From NCBI RefSeq assembly GCF_000423945.1, contig NZ_AUIY01000017.1, forward strand, positions 1-64,000: a stretch of 64,000 nt of DNA, in the 5' to 3' direction. The position numbers and the translations under genes were made by a program. How positions within the stretch are numbered: position 1 is the stretch's first letter; every line of letters begins with the position of its first letter. The DNA is from Butyrivibrio sp. XPD2002. GTDB lineage: Bacteria > Bacillota > Clostridia > Lachnospirales > Lachnospiraceae. This document shows positions 27,103 through 37,146 of this stretch, one piece after another. Below the pieces are notes generated by a model. The model did no database searches. It was not told the DNA's origin and saw only the letters and a program-made list of their open reading frames with translations.

Positions 27103-28713
27103 TTACTGTGCAGGCTTAATCTTTGCTAAATCCTGCGCGTAAAGCGGATAGAATGTATATCCTGTAAATTTCTTGTTAAGTACTACAAACTCCGGAAGGT
27201 CCTGAATGTAAACATTAGCTGCCTTCTCTGCAAGAATCTTCTCGCATTCCTTGTAGTTCTTGGTCTTCTCATCATCATCTGTAGCTGCAACAGCTGCATC
27301 TAATGCTGCATCATAATCAGCATCATTGAAGTTCATGAAGTTGTTATGAGCATCAGATCTGAATCTGCTAAGAAGTGCATAAGCTGTAAGTGTAGAAGCG
27401 TCTACACCAACAACAGTTGACTGGAAGTTGCGGTTTGTGTAAACATCATCAAGCCATGAATTCCACTCAACCTCCTGGATTGTTGCGTTTACGCCGATCT
27501 CCTTGAACTGCTCTACAAGCACCTGTGCTGTATCAACATGCTGTGTGTAGTTTGAAGGAACAGTTATTGTGAAATCAAATCCGTTAGGATATCCTGCCTC
27601 TGCAAGGAGCTCCTTAGCCTTCTCGATATCCTGGTTGTAGGTATCGTTAAGTGATGCATCAAAGTATTTTCCAAATGAAGGGAACATACTACTTCCAATC
27701 TCAGTTCCCTTACCATCTGATACAAAGTCCATGATGGTCTGAGGATCGATTGCGTAGCAAAGGGCCTGACGTACCTGTTCGTTATCAAAAGGCGCCTCTG
27801 CGTTATTCAGGTAAAGAGCCTGAACAAGGTTCATTGTTCCTTCATAAACATCAAACTTGTCTGAAATCTGAGACATCTGAGCTGATGTTACGCGAGCATA
27901 CATATCAATTGATCCACCCTCAAGATCCATAACAACTGAATCAGGGTTAGCTTCAATCTTAAGTGTTACGTCTGCGATGTATGCGGGCTCGCCCCAATAC
28001 TCATCAAACTTTGTAAGTATTATGTTTTCCTGAGGTGAACGTGATACAAACTTGTAAGGGCCTGTTCCGATGGGGTTACCCTCGGGATCCTCGTTGGAAG
28101 CAGGGATAATAGCTACTGTCATGTATGCCAAGAACTCTGTGTTTGCTTCCTTAAGTGTCATTACAATTGTGGAGTCATCCTGGATCTCGACTTTATCAAT
28201 ATTAGAAAAAGCCGATATCAACGGATCTGTTCCATCGGTACCGGCATTACGCTCTATAGAATATTTAACATCCTCTGCCGTAACCGTGCTTCCATCATGG
28301 AACTTTACTCCATCTCTGAGTGTGAAGGTATAAGTCATTCCATCTTCAGAAATTGTATACTCACTGGCTATAGCAGGCTGAAGATTACCATCCTGATCAG
28401 GCTTTACAAGTCCCTCGTATACATTAAACAGTACCTCTCTGGTTCCCGCCGATTTTGCAATGTGCGGATCCATACTGTCAATATCCTGAGGGATACCTAC
28501 GGTAATCTTAGAAAGATCATCTGCTCCTGCGGTGTTATCAGCGCTCTCCGTTTTACTGTCCGTAGTAGAACTAGCTGTCTCGGTCGCATTAGTTACATCC
28601 GGGGTAGACTCCTCTGCCTTTTTACTTGAGCATCCACTCAATGTAAGAGTCAGTGTCGTTAACACAACTAAAAGAGATGAAAGGCTTCTCCTTCCAATAC
28701 TTTTCTTTATCAT
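27103..28713 (-). CDS. oppA: Peptide ABC transporter substrate-binding lipoprotein, OppA-like
   Basis: A 536-residue extracellular binding lipoprotein (SBP_bac_5). The signal peptide ends in the lipobox LTLSGC (Cys28), then a Ser/Thr/Glu-rich linker to about residue 65. The domain opens with KITVGIPQDIDSMDPHIAKS and contains VKFHDGSTVTAEDVKYSIER, the family signature. It comes first in the oppABCDF order behind a near-consensus promoter and AGAAGGA. Ligand could be di- or oligopeptides, nickel or glycans; peptides are the default. Codon use suggests high expression. Confidence 0.92.
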   Translation of the reverse strand: MIKKSIGRRSLSSLLVVLTTLTLTLSGCSSKKAEESTPDVTNATETASSTTDSKTESADNTAGADDLSKITVGIPQDIDSMDPHIAKSAGTREVLFNVYEGLVKPDQDGNLQPAIASEYTISEDGMTYTFTLRDGVKFHDGSTVTAEDVKYSIERNAGTDGTDPLISAFSNIDKVEIQDDSTIVMTLKEANTEFLAYMTVAIIPASNEDPEGNPIGTGPYKFVSRSPQENIILTKFDEYWGEPAYIADVTLKIEANPDSVVMDLEGGSIDMYARVTSAQMSQISDKFDVYEGTMNLVQALYLNNAEAPFDNEQVRQALCYAIDPQTIMDFVSDGKGTEIGSSMFPSFGKYFDASLNDTYNQDIEKAKELLAEAGYPNGFDFTITVPSNYTQHVDTAQVLVEQFKEIGVNATIQEVEWNSWLDDVYTNRNFQSTVVGVDASTLTAYALLSRFRSDAHNNFMNFNDADYDAALDAAVAATDDDEKTKNYKECEKILAEKAANVYIQDLPEFVVLNKKFTGYTFYPLYAQDLAKIKPAQ

Positions 28714-28754
28714 GTTACAATCCTTCTTTCTTTATTTAGTTTTTGTCCTATAAA

Positions 28755-28783
28755 ACTATACGGAAAGAAGTCAGATATGTCAA
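28755..28783 (-). promoter_or_regulatory. Sigma-A promoter of the opp operon
   Basis: On the minus strand TTGACA, exactly 17 bases, then TATAGT. It lies 42 bp before the binding-protein start, right after the nrdR stop. Confidence 0.85.
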
Positions 28784-28790
28784 CAAAGCA

Positions 28791-29303
28791 TTACTCTTTT
28801 TTCAGCAAAGGTGTGTTTTTATCTGTGGCGTCAGTAATGACTCCCTCTTCTTCCTTCTCAAGGACGATCTTAAGCTCATCCATGAAGGTATTAACATCCT
28901 TGAACTCGCGATAAACAGAAGCGAATCTAACATAAGCTACCGGATCAAGATTCTTCATCTTCTCCATGCAAAGCTCACCGATAATTCTGCTGGGAATCTC
29001 CTTCTGCTCAAGATTGAAAACCTCTGTCTCCACAGCGTCAACGATAGCGGTAATCTGTTCTGCGCTTACAGGTCTCTTATGGCATGCTCTGAGCACACCT
29101 GCTTCAATCTTCGCACGATTATAGGGTTCACGATTGTTATCCTTCTTGATAACAATAAGCGGAATAGTCTCAACCTTCTCATAGGTTGTGAATCTCTTAC
29201 CGCAGGAATCGCAAACACGTCTGCGTCTGATGGATGTGTTTTCATCCGCAGGTCTTGAGTCAATTACACGAGTGTTGTCTTTACCGCAAAAAGGACACTT
29301 CAT
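28791..29303 (-). CDS. nrdR: Transcriptional repressor NrdR
   Basis: A 170-residue NrdR, the zinc-finger and ATP-cone repressor of ribonucleotide reductase genes. The N-terminal zinc ribbon has CPFCGKDNTRVIDSR and CDSCGKRF, and the ATP-cone runs from about residue 50 to 140 (IVIKKDNNREPYNRAKIEAG). The start at 29303 (MKCPFCGK) has AAAGG 8 bases upstream; a frame open to 29333 adds ten residues outside the family. It is somewhat longer than usual because of an acidic C-terminal tail (EKEEEGVITDATDKN). No nrd genes are nearby. Confidence 0.95.
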   Translation of the reverse strand: MKCPFCGKDNTRVIDSRPADENTSIRRRRVCDSCGKRFTTYEKVETIPLIVIKKDNNREPYNRAKIEAGVLRACHKRPVSAEQITAIVDAVETEVFNLEQKEIPSRIIGELCMEKMKNLDPVAYVRFASVYREFKDVNTFMDELKIVLEKEEEGVITDATDKNTPLLKKE

Positions 29304-29458
29304 AGCATTAACCTTTCTGTGCATCTTGCACATCTAAAATCAATATTTAGGGTATAAATTCTAAACCCACACAAGTTATTGTAACATCTATAATCGCAAT
29401 TTTCTATATAAAAATTGCAAAATCGCGCATAAAATTCACAAAAACGCGTAAACAAAAA

Positions 29459-29481
29459 GAGCAGTTGCTAAGCAACTGCTC
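29459..29481 (-). terminator. Terminator of the division cluster after ftsZ
   Basis: GAGCAGTTGCT and AGCAACTGCTC form an 11-bp stem with a single-base loop (shorter pairing likely in practice), followed on the minus strand by TTTTTGTTT. It is 17 bp past the ftsZ stop. Confidence 0.85.
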
Positions 29482-29497
29482 GTAAAATCGTTAATTT

Positions 29498-30760
29498 TTA
29501 TTTCTTCTGTAAGAAATCCGGAATTTTAAGACTCTTAGCTTCTACAGAGCTTCTTACTTCAGGAGTACGGTTAAGTCCTGATGCAGGTCTTGTAGGCTGC
29601 TGTACGCCAACAGGTCTCTGTGTCTGTGCTGACTGAACCGGACGAAGTGTATCGATAGTCGGCTCAGGAGCGATCTGCTGAACCTGAGGCTGTACCTGCG
29701 GCTGAACCTGTGCCTGCTGAGGTGCTGCACCGGGTGTAACGGGAGCAGCTGTAGGCTGCTGAGGTGCTGCTACGGGCTTTGCAGCAGGTCTTGCCGGCAT
29801 AACGTTTGCCTTGTCATCGATACCTGTAGCAATAACTGTGATGTTACATGTATCAGACATTGACTCGTCATACATAGCACCGAAGATGATATTAACATCA
29901 TCGCCTGCAAGATTTCTAATATAGTCAGATGCGGTTGAAGCGTCCATAAGTGTGATATCACCAGAAACATTGATGATAACATTGGAAGCTCCATCAATCT
30001 TTGTCTCAAGAAGAGGAGACTCAACTGCCATCTTAACTGCGTCTGCAGCTTTGTCATCACCCTTACCGGATCCGATACCGATATGAGCGATTCCCTTATC
30101 CTTCATTACTGTCTGTACGTCAGCAAAGTCGAGGTTGATTACTGCCGGTACATTGATAAGGTCTGTGATACCCTGTACTGCCTGCTGAAGAACTTCGTCA
30201 GCCTTCTTAAGTGCATCGGGCATTGTTGTACGTCTGTCAACAATCTGTAAAAGCTTATCGTTAGGAATAACGATAAGAGTATCTACATTGTTCTTAATTG
30301 TGTTGATACCTGAGAGTGCATTCTGCATACGAACACGAGCTTCGAAAGCGAAAGGCTTTGTAACAACGCCTACCGTAAGAATACCCATATCCTTAGCTAT
30401 GCTCGCAACAACAGGAGCTGCACCTGTACCGGTACCGCCACCCATTCCGCAGGTAACAAAGACCATGTCAGCGCCCTTGAGTGCTTCGGTAATCTCTTCC
30501 TTGCTCTCCTCTGCGGCCTTCTGACCGATCTCAGGCTTAGCGCCTGCTCCAAGACCCTTGGTCAGCTTCTCGCCAATCTGCAAAAGCTTGGGTGCCTTGC
30601 AAAGCTGCAAAGCCTGCTTATCCGTATTAATTCCGATGAATTCAACACCGGAAATATTTTCTTCTACCATTCTATTTACAGCGTTATTTCCTGCGCCACC
30701 AACCCCAACAACGATAATCTTGGCACCGGATTCAGCCTCATTTGACTTAAGTTCAAGCAA
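29498..30760 (-). CDS. ftsZ: Cell division protein FtsZ
   Basis: A 420-residue tubulin-like GTPase that forms the division ring. The GTP-binding signature [18 protein letters not shown] lies near residue 107, with the N-terminal [14 protein letters not shown] Pro/Gln-rich linker (about 318-405) leads to the conserved C-terminal peptide KIPDFLQKK, which docks FtsA or SepF. The start appears to be TTG at 30760: AAGGAGGAG is 7 bases upstream, and no ATG lies between that site and the conserved coding region. It ends the division cluster before a strong terminator. Confidence 0.97.
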   Translation of the reverse strand: MLELKSNEAESGAKIIVVGVGGAGNNAVNRMVEENISGVEFIGINTDKQALQLCKAPKLLQIGEKLTKGLGAGAKPEIGQKAAEESKEEITEALKGADMVFVTCGMGGGTGTGAAPVVASIAKDMGILTVGVVTKPFAFEARVRMQNALSGINTIKNNVDTLIVIPNDKLLQIVDRRTTMPDALKKADEVLQQAVQGITDLINVPAVINLDFADVQTVMKDKGIAHIGIGSGKGDDKAADAVKMAVESPLLETKIDGASNVIINVSGDITLMDASTASDYIRNLAGDDVNIIFGAMYDESMSDTCNITVIATGIDDKANVMPARPAAKPVAAPQQPTAAPVTPGAAPQQAQVQPQVQPQVQQIAPEPTIDTLRPVQSAQTQRPVGVQQPTRPASGLNRTPEVRSSVEAKSLKIPDFLQKK

Positions 30761-30838
30761 GATAGTGCTCCTCCTTCATAACCTAAAACTCCTACAAGCC
30801 ATTTTATAATTATTTTATACAATTTACAACCTTGAAAA

Positions 30839-31636
30839 TTAATTTTTTTCTTCAAAAGTTATATTCTGAGTATTCTCATCATATTCTGACATTTCAAGGA
30901 TGCCGCTCTTTCCCTGGAGTTCCGGCAAAATGTATTGTAATTGTATCACTTTTTCATCTATGTTGTCATTAGTTCCGAGACTAACTTCTACATTTTCGAA
31001 ATAAACATAAAGGTGATAATCGCTGTCAAAGAAGATTTTATCTGCATTCAGGTCATATTTATTAAGTAATTGTGTAATATCAAGAATTTCAGCAAAAACC
31101 TCTTCATTTTCAACGGGAAGCTTCTCATGAAGGACTATATAGTCAAAGCTCAGTCCAAGTACAAGCGGAACATCATCGGAAGGGTCCTTCGAGGTCTCGA
31201 CCACATATCCGTTTCTGTCAAAGTAGATATATCTGTCCAGGTACTTAACGTAGCCCGCTACTGCCTTTTCATAGACATTTATCCTGACCGTATCAGGTGC
31301 AAGGACCTCTACGTCCATCTTCTCAATAAAGGGAATGCCTGTTATGTCCTTGTTTTTATACTTCATGGACAGATAAATCGAATTCTTGCTGAGGTTATCC
31401 GTCATTATCATGTTCATGATCTCTTCGTCCGTGTAGTGGATATTACCCTCGACATAGACATTTGTTATCGTGTAGGTCTTGGAGACATGCAAAAAAGCCG
31501 AGAATAATCCGATAAGGATCACAATCAGCACAGCGCCTATTATAAAAAGGCTTTTATGAAGAAAAAACAGCTCCCCGAAGGACATTCGAGGAGTCTGTAC
31601 CTTTCTTTTTTTTAATCTTCTGCGCTTCTTAGCCAT
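30839..31636 (-). CDS. ftsQ: Division protein FtsQ/DivIB
   Basis: A 265-residue bitopic membrane protein with a basic N-terminus (KKRRRLKKRKVQ), one helix near residues 30-52 and an extracellular POTRA domain starting at YTITNVYVEGN. The FtsQ/DivIB beta domain follows. It stabilises the FtsL-FtsB complex of the divisome. It is placed between ftsW and ftsZ as in other Firmicutes. Sequence is diverse in this family, so the call rests on domain order and position. Confidence 0.87.
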   Translation of the reverse strand: MAKKRRRLKKRKVQTPRMSFGELFFLHKSLFIIGAVLIVILIGLFSAFLHVSKTYTITNVYVEGNIHYTDEEIMNMIMTDNLSKNSIYLSMKYKNKDITGIPFIEKMDVEVLAPDTVRINVYEKAVAGYVKYLDRYIYFDRNGYVVETSKDPSDDVPLVLGLSFDYIVLHEKLPVENEEVFAEILDITQLLNKYDLNADKIFFDSDYHLYVYFENVEVSLGTNDNIDEKVIQLQYILPELQGKSGILEMSEYDENTQNITFEEKN

Positions 31637-31648
31637 TTACCCTAACCT

Positions 31649-32863
31649 TCAGACTTCAATATGCCTTGCGACGTTGAATACAATTCCAATCTCCGTAAGG
31701 AGGAAAAGCACGGCGGTTCCGCCATAGCTTATGAAGGGGAGTGTGATTCCCGTGTTGGGAATTGTATTGGTTACAACTGCGATATTAAGAATAACCTGAA
31801 TTGAGATGTGGGCCATAACTCCGATAACAAGAAGTGCGCCGTACATATCAGGTGCGTTCTGGGCAATAATCATCATTCTGTAGATGAGAACGATGAACAT
31901 AAGCATTACAGCGATAGCTCCGACGATACCAAGCTCTTCGCAGATAATTGAAAAGATCATATCGTTCTGAGCCTCGGGAATAAATCCAAGCTTCTGCATA
32001 CTTTCACCAAGTCCCTTGCCGAATAATCCGCCGGAACCGATGGCATAAAGTGACTGCAGGGTCTGATATCCCTTGTCGTTTACGTATGCTTCAGGATCAA
32101 GCCAAGCAAGGATACGGGCAAAACGGAAGTTCAGCTCGCTATGATAGCCGGCCTTTACAACCAATGCAACAACTCCTGCCGCTCCTGCCGCTGCAAATGC
32201 AACCAGGGCTATAAACCTCCTGTATCCGGGTGTTGCAACAAAAAGCATAAGAAATGCGATTCCGAAAATAATAACTGCAGAACTAAGGTTACTTGTTATC
32301 TTCCAAACCAGGACACAAACCGGAAGCGGTACTGCCAGTACAACCCAGAAGGCCTTGGGATTGGTGATGTTTTTACTAAGCTTACTGATAAATGTCGCAA
32401 GCACGATGATCATCGCAAGCTTAGCTGCCTCTGCAGGCTGAATTGAAACGCCACCGATTTTTATCCATCTGGACGCCTTGTTGATTGTCATACCCATAGG
32501 TGTCTTAACGAGAAGCACCAGAACTATGGACAGCACATACGCCAGTGTCGCCATCTTTTTATATAAGTGATATGGAATCCTTGAAACGACTACCATAAGC
32601 CCTACTCCAAGAGCTGTTGGCAGCATCTGATGTTTTAAATAATAAGCCGAATCTCCCCATTTGAGTCTTCCATCATATGAACTTGTAGAATATAGCATTA
32701 CAAGGCCAAAAACCAGTAAAAAGAGCACCACAAACATCATGCTGTAGTCAACATAGACCTCTTTCTTTGCCTTTTTCTTTGGCACCTCGCGGCTCATACC
32801 ACGGGCAGCATACCCTCCTGCCCTCGCCGTACCGGCCATTCTTGCCATTCCTGCAGCCTCCAT
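31649..32863 (-). CDS. ftsW: Lipid II polymerase FtsW (SEDS family)
   Basis: A 404-residue SEDS glycosyltransferase with about ten membrane helices. Family motifs include LKWGDSAYYLKHQ, NKASRWIKIGGVSIQPAE and FARILAWLDPEAY, then GLFGKGLGES and EAQNDMIFSIICEELG, and the C-terminal GITLPFISYGGTA. It polymerises glycan strands at the septum with the class B PBP encoded upstream. The N-terminal 35 residues are Gly/Ala/Arg-rich and not conserved. SpoVE is the sporulation paralogue and cannot be excluded. It lies 12 bp after murD. Confidence 0.93.
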   Translation of the reverse strand: MEAAGMARMAGTARAGGYAARGMSREVPKKKAKKEVYVDYSMMFVVLFLLVFGLVMLYSTSSYDGRLKWGDSAYYLKHQMLPTALGVGLMVVVSRIPYHLYKKMATLAYVLSIVLVLLVKTPMGMTINKASRWIKIGGVSIQPAEAAKLAMIIVLATFISKLSKNITNPKAFWVVLAVPLPVCVLVWKITSNLSSAVIIFGIAFLMLFVATPGYRRFIALVAFAAAGAAGVVALVVKAGYHSELNFRFARILAWLDPEAYVNDKGYQTLQSLYAIGSGGLFGKGLGESMQKLGFIPEAQNDMIFSIICEELGIVGAIAVMLMFIVLIYRMMIIAQNAPDMYGALLVIGVMAHISIQVILNIAVVTNTIPNTGITLPFISYGGTAVLFLLTEIGIVFNVARHIEV

Positions 32864-32875
32864 AATAAATCCCCC

Positions 32876-34246
32876 TTACAGACTGTTTACATAGTCCTTA
32901 AACTCTTTCCCTCTTACTTCATAGCTGGGGAACATGTCCCAGCTTGCACAGGCAGGTGATAAAAGAACCGCCTCGCCTGATACTGCATTATCACTACAGA
33001 ACTTGAGCGCGTCCGCGTAGGTCTCCATAAATACATAGTCATGGAAGCCATGCTTATCAGCACATTCTGCAATCTTTTCCTTGGTAACTCCGATGAGTAC
33101 AAGCTTCTTAACCTTGCCGTCAAAGGCCTCTATCCACTCATCATATTCACTGCCCTTGTCATATCCACCACCGATGAGATATGTGGGCTTGCACATAGCC
33201 TTGATGCCCTGGATAGCAGCATCAGGGTTGGTGCCCTTTGAGTCATTGTAATAATCAACCCCGTTCTTGGTTGCAACATACTCGATTCTGTGCTCAACAG
33301 CCTTGAATGAGCGCACAACACCAAGGATAGTATCAAGGGGTATATTCATAGCCATGCCCATGGCAATTGCTGCCATGACGTTTTCATAGTTACAGGTTCC
33401 CACCAGGTTCATCTCATGAACATTCATGATCTTTGCAGTGCTTCCGTTTTCTGCGAGCATTATGTCCTCACCCTCAAGATAGAAGCCATTTTCAAGCTTC
33501 TCCTTTGATGAAAAGAAAACAACCTTTGCAGGGCATCTTCCCGCAAAGTCTCTGGTGTATTCGTTATCATAATTAAGAACACAGGTATCGTCCTTAGTCT
33601 GATTATTTGTAATGTTCTCCTTCATGGCTGCGTAGCATTCCATGGTGTGATGTCTGTTCAGATGATCCGGTGTAATGTTCAGTATAGCAGATACCTTCGC
33701 ATGGAAGTTCTCAACCGCCTCAAGCTGGAAGCTGCTGATCTCGCCAATTGATACCGTGTCATCTGTCATCTCAAGAGCTCTCTCAGCATAGGAATAGCCG
33801 ATGTTTCCAACAACATAGGTTGATGAAAAATGAGCTGCCATGATCTCTCCCATAAGTGTAGTTGTGGTGGTCTTACCGTTAGTTCCTGTAATAGCCACAA
33901 GCTGTCCCTTTGCAAAGTTGAACGCAAGCTCTATCTCACTCCAGATAGAAAGTCCAGCATCCTTAAGGCGCATGATAAGAGGTGAATCCAGGGGAACAGC
34001 GGGGCTTGGCACTACAAGCACCAGTTCCTTTATCACATCATCAGGGAGCTCTCCAATTATGATCTTAGGCTCTGCACCTTCATAATCACCGAGCTTTTCC
34101 TTAACTGCACTTTCAGAAACCTTTGTGTTTTCATCAAAGATAACAGGCTCTGCTCCAACTTTTCCAAGGAGTCTTGCGCTGCCTATTCCGGAAATACCGG
34201 TTCCTATTACAAGTACTTTTTTACCGATTATATCTTTTGCTAACAT
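32876..34246 (-). CDS. murD: UDP-N-acetylmuramoylalanine-D-glutamate ligase
   Basis: A 456-residue Mur ligase that adds D-Glu to UDP-MurNAc-L-Ala. The N-terminal Rossmann part has VLVIGTGISGIGSARLL, the ATP site is AITGTNGKTTTTTLMG near residue 115, and NITPDHLNRH and DYYNDSKGTNPDA mark the central and C-terminal domains. The start follows AAAGGA. It is directly between the PBP gene and ftsW; mraY, murE, murF and murG, often here in other Firmicutes, are absent. Confidence 0.95.
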   Translation of the reverse strand: MLAKDIIGKKVLVIGTGISGIGSARLLGKVGAEPVIFDENTKVSESAVKEKLGDYEGAEPKIIIGELPDDVIKELVLVVPSPAVPLDSPLIMRLKDAGLSIWSEIELAFNFAKGQLVAITGTNGKTTTTTLMGEIMAAHFSSTYVVGNIGYSYAERALEMTDDTVSIGEISSFQLEAVENFHAKVSAILNITPDHLNRHHTMECYAAMKENITNNQTKDDTCVLNYDNEYTRDFAGRCPAKVVFFSSKEKLENGFYLEGEDIMLAENGSTAKIMNVHEMNLVGTCNYENVMAAIAMGMAMNIPLDTILGVVRSFKAVEHRIEYVATKNGVDYYNDSKGTNPDAAIQGIKAMCKPTYLIGGGYDKGSEYDEWIEAFDGKVKKLVLIGVTKEKIAECADKHGFHDYVFMETYADALKFCSDNAVSGEAVLLSPACASWDMFPSYEVRGKEFKDYVNSL

Positions 34247-34300
34247 AATATTCCTTTTGTCCTTCTACAGCTCTTTTCGTAAAGAGCCCTTGTCTTTACC

Positions 34301-36661
34301 TTAATCTTCAACAGTTGGCGGATCATAATCAGGAAGTCCCTCTCCGCCTATTGAATGGCCATCCTCAGGATTTATGAGATCGCCTGTTTCCGGGTCAATA
34401 TAATAACCCGTTTTCTCGTCTATTTCAAATGACTTCCATATAGGCTCGCCATTCTCATCAAGATTACCGGGAAGCTCATCCTCCGGGATTTTCTCCCAGA
34501 TTCCGTCTCCCTCTTCGCCTTCTTCATCGGCATTACCATCTGTTACACCCTCGGTGTTCTCCTGCATTATGGGATTACCATCTTCATCAAGGACAGGGTT
34601 ACCGTCCTCATCAAGAAGAGGTGTGCCCTCACCGGTGTCTATAGGATTGCCGTCCGCATCCACAGTAGCCTCAGACTTCTGAGCAGCTGACATCATGATC
34701 TCTTTTTCTCTGAGCTCATCAAGCTCTGCCTGCTCCTCTTCAGTTACAGGCTCTGTCATCGGGATATTGAGGTAAGGAAGTGCCTCTGTGAGGACCTTTC
34801 TTACTATTCTGGTCGCAAACTTCGCATCAGCCTGATCCATTGCATTAGGTCTGTCAACAACGACATAGATTGCAATCTGCGGGTTGTCAGCGGGAGCGTA
34901 TCCCATGAAGGATACTACGTACTGACGGTTCTTACGCGGAATAGTCTCGGCTGTTCCAGTCTTACCACCTATCATGTAGCCTGCAGGTCTTGCAGTTTTA
35001 CCTGTACCCTCTTCACCTGATACAACCTTGTTACAATACTGGATGATTTTCTGTGAAGTTGATTCTGAAATAGTCTGTCTTAAAACTCTGGGCTCAATAC
35101 TCTTGATTGTAGCGCCTGAGGAATTAAGTATCTTACGAACAACATGGGGCTCATAGTACTTTCCGCCATTTACCAGGGAGCTGAACGCAGTGATCATCTC
35201 GATCATGTCAACGTTAAAGCCCTGACCGAAGGTACCGGTTGCAAGCTCTGCGGATCCCATGTCCTGAGCGGCATAGGTAAGTCCTTCTGTTCTTGCTTCA
35301 CCCGCAAGGTCAACGTTGGTCTTAAGGCCAAATCCAAAGGTCCTCTGGAACTTTGCAAAGGTATCGGCACCGATAACCTGACCGATTTTCATCATCGCAA
35401 CGTTACAGGATATCTCAATACCTCTCTCAACAGAAACAGCACCATCACCATATCTGTTGTGGCAGTAGATCTTGTGTCCACCTATCTCCATGAGACCTGT
35501 ACATTCATACACCTCATTACCAGTTATGCAGCCGGCCTCAATACCTGTTGCTACAGTAAAAGGCTTTGCTACTGATCCGGGCTCGTAGGTGTCGGATATG
35601 CAGAAATTTCTCCAAAGAGCGTTGAAATTCCACATTTTTTCCTCTTCACTCATCTCATCGATCATCTCCTGAGTGATGTAAACTCCAGAATCAAGTACGC
35701 TCTCGCCTGCTATTTTCAGACCTCTCTCATCAACTCTTGCCATTCCGATGAGATTGTCGGTGTTCTTGGTATCATTAAGGTCAAACTTGGGATAGCTCGC
35801 CATTGCAAGTACATCGCCGTTGTTCACGTCCATGATGACGCAGCCCACATTGTTTGCTCCATTACCCTGACGAAAAGCGTCCTTGTAGGTGTCGTTAAAC
35901 TCCTGAAGGTACTTCTCAACTATGCTCTGGAGATTGCCGTCAATCGTGGTAACGATGCTGTTACCATCAGTTGCGGGAATTGTGGTTCTCTCTAGGTTTG
36001 AATCCTCATCAATATATCCGTAGGTACGGCCATTGCTGCCGCTCAGAGTATCGTTGTAGTATTCCTCAAGTCCGAAAATACCGTTGTTATCACTTGTGGT
36101 AAAGCCAACTACATCGCAGGCCATTGAACCGTTGGGATATTTTCTGACATAGTTTTCTTCAAACCATACACCCTGGATATTCTCGTCGTAGGTCTCACTT
36201 CCAAGAGTGATAAGTCCCTGGAACTCACTGATCTGATCGTAGGTAAGCTGCTTTGCAAGTACGTAGTACTGTGAATCAGGATGGTCTGAAAGGTAATTTC
36301 TGATTTCTCCCTCATCAAAGCCAAAGCATCTTACAAGAGCTGCAACGGTAGGCTCGAGATATTTGTTGTCTTTTCCTGAGAAAACAAGCTTTGCATCCAG
36401 AATTACGTTGTAGACCTTTTCACTGTATGCAAGTACTGTTCCGTTTGCATCAAGAATCTCTCCACGCCTGTAGGGTATTGTTGTTGAGTCGTACTTTTGC
36501 TGTGATAAAACCTGCTTTTCGTAGTCCTTTCCGTTATCCCTGTTGATAAGGATAAGTCTGATACTCAAACCAACAAAAGCTGTCAGTACTATTATGAACA
36601 GCACTGCCAGCTTTTTTTTCATTCCTATAGTAAATTTTTGTGCCTTACTCTTTCTTCTCAT
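34301..36661 (-). CDS. Class B penicillin-binding protein (FtsI/SpoVD-like)
   Basis: A 786-residue transpeptidase. There is one membrane helix near residues 16-36, a dimerisation domain (YRRGEILDANGTVLAYS), then the transpeptidase with SxxK in EPGSVAKPF (near residue 371), SxN in EISCNVAMM, and KTG in MIGGKTGTAE. It cross-links septal peptidoglycan with FtsW. The last 130 or so residues form an acidic tail containing DEDGNP repeats in place of the PASTA domains of SpoVD/PBP2x homologues. It follows the ftsL-like gene by 4 bp. Sporulation SpoVD or vegetative FtsI cannot be separated by sequence alone. Confidence 0.92.
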   Translation of the reverse strand: MRRKSKAQKFTIGMKKKLAVLFIIVLTAFVGLSIRLILINRDNGKDYEKQVLSQQKYDSTTIPYRRGEILDANGTVLAYSEKVYNVILDAKLVFSGKDNKYLEPTVAALVRCFGFDEGEIRNYLSDHPDSQYYVLAKQLTYDQISEFQGLITLGSETYDENIQGVWFEENYVRKYPNGSMACDVVGFTTSDNNGIFGLEEYYNDTLSGSNGRTYGYIDEDSNLERTTIPATDGNSIVTTIDGNLQSIVEKYLQEFNDTYKDAFRQGNGANNVGCVIMDVNNGDVLAMASYPKFDLNDTKNTDNLIGMARVDERGLKIAGESVLDSGVYITQEMIDEMSEEEKMWNFNALWRNFCISDTYEPGSVAKPFTVATGIEAGCITGNEVYECTGLMEIGGHKIYCHNRYGDGAVSVERGIEISCNVAMMKIGQVIGADTFAKFQRTFGFGLKTNVDLAGEARTEGLTYAAQDMGSAELATGTFGQGFNVDMIEMITAFSSLVNGGKYYEPHVVRKILNSSGATIKSIEPRVLRQTISESTSQKIIQYCNKVVSGEEGTGKTARPAGYMIGGKTGTAETIPRKNRQYVVSFMGYAPADNPQIAIYVVVDRPNAMDQADAKFATRIVRKVLTEALPYLNIPMTEPVTEEEQAELDELREKEIMMSAAQKSEATVDADGNPIDTGEGTPLLDEDGNPVLDEDGNPIMQENTEGVTDGNADEEGEEGDGIWEKIPEDELPGNLDENGEPIWKSFEIDEKTGYYIDPETGDLINPEDGHSIGGEGLPDYDPPTVED

Positions 36662-36665
36662 AACT

Positions 36666-37106
36666 TTAGTTTCCGTCCGGTATAGGAGCTAATTGTCTTA
36701 CATAATCATTTCCGCCACCATCAGAATATGTTATGATCTGCCCCTCCGTCGCGTAAGTCATGCCATACTCACCGATGGCAATGCGCTTTATCTCCTCCAA
36801 ATCAAGACTGCTGACAGCCTTGTTATAAGCTTCGTCATTATCCTGCTTCAGTGTGTTGAGCTGCGCCTCCAGAGTGGAAACCTGCTTAACACTTGCTGTG
36901 ATATCAGCCTGAAGAGTTATATACCATGTCAGTATAATACCTGTAGCCAAAACTGCAAGTGACAAAAATAACAAATATCCAAAGCTCATGCGGTGTGCTC
37001 TTCTTTTTGCCTGTGCACGCTTTTGTACGTAAAGCGGCATTTCCCCGCGTCTTACGGGCTCATTTAATTTTCTTGCGGTATTTCCGTAAACATATCTCTT
37101 TTCCAT
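36666..37106 (-). CDS. ftsL: FtsL-like division protein
   Basis: A 146-residue bitopic protein. The basic N-terminus (KRAQAKRRAHRMSFG) is followed by one membrane helix (YLLFLSLAVLATGIILTWYI, near residues 51-70) and a short extracellular coiled coil with the septum-type heptads VSTLEAQLNTLKQDNDE. I choose the ATG at 37106, with GAGGG 7 bases upstream; the frame open to 37169 overlaps rsmH. Sequence identity in FtsL is always low; the call depends on position between rsmH and the PBP gene and on topology. Confidence 0.8.
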   Translation of the reverse strand: MEKRYVYGNTARKLNEPVRRGEMPLYVQKRAQAKRRAHRMSFGYLLFLSLAVLATGIILTWYITLQADITASVKQVSTLEAQLNTLKQDNDEAYNKAVSSLDLEEIKRIAIGEYGMTYATEGQIITYSDGGGNDYVRQLAPIPDGN

Positions 37107-37146
37107 AACCAGTCCCTCTATATTTCTCTTGAAAACTGCCTTTTGT

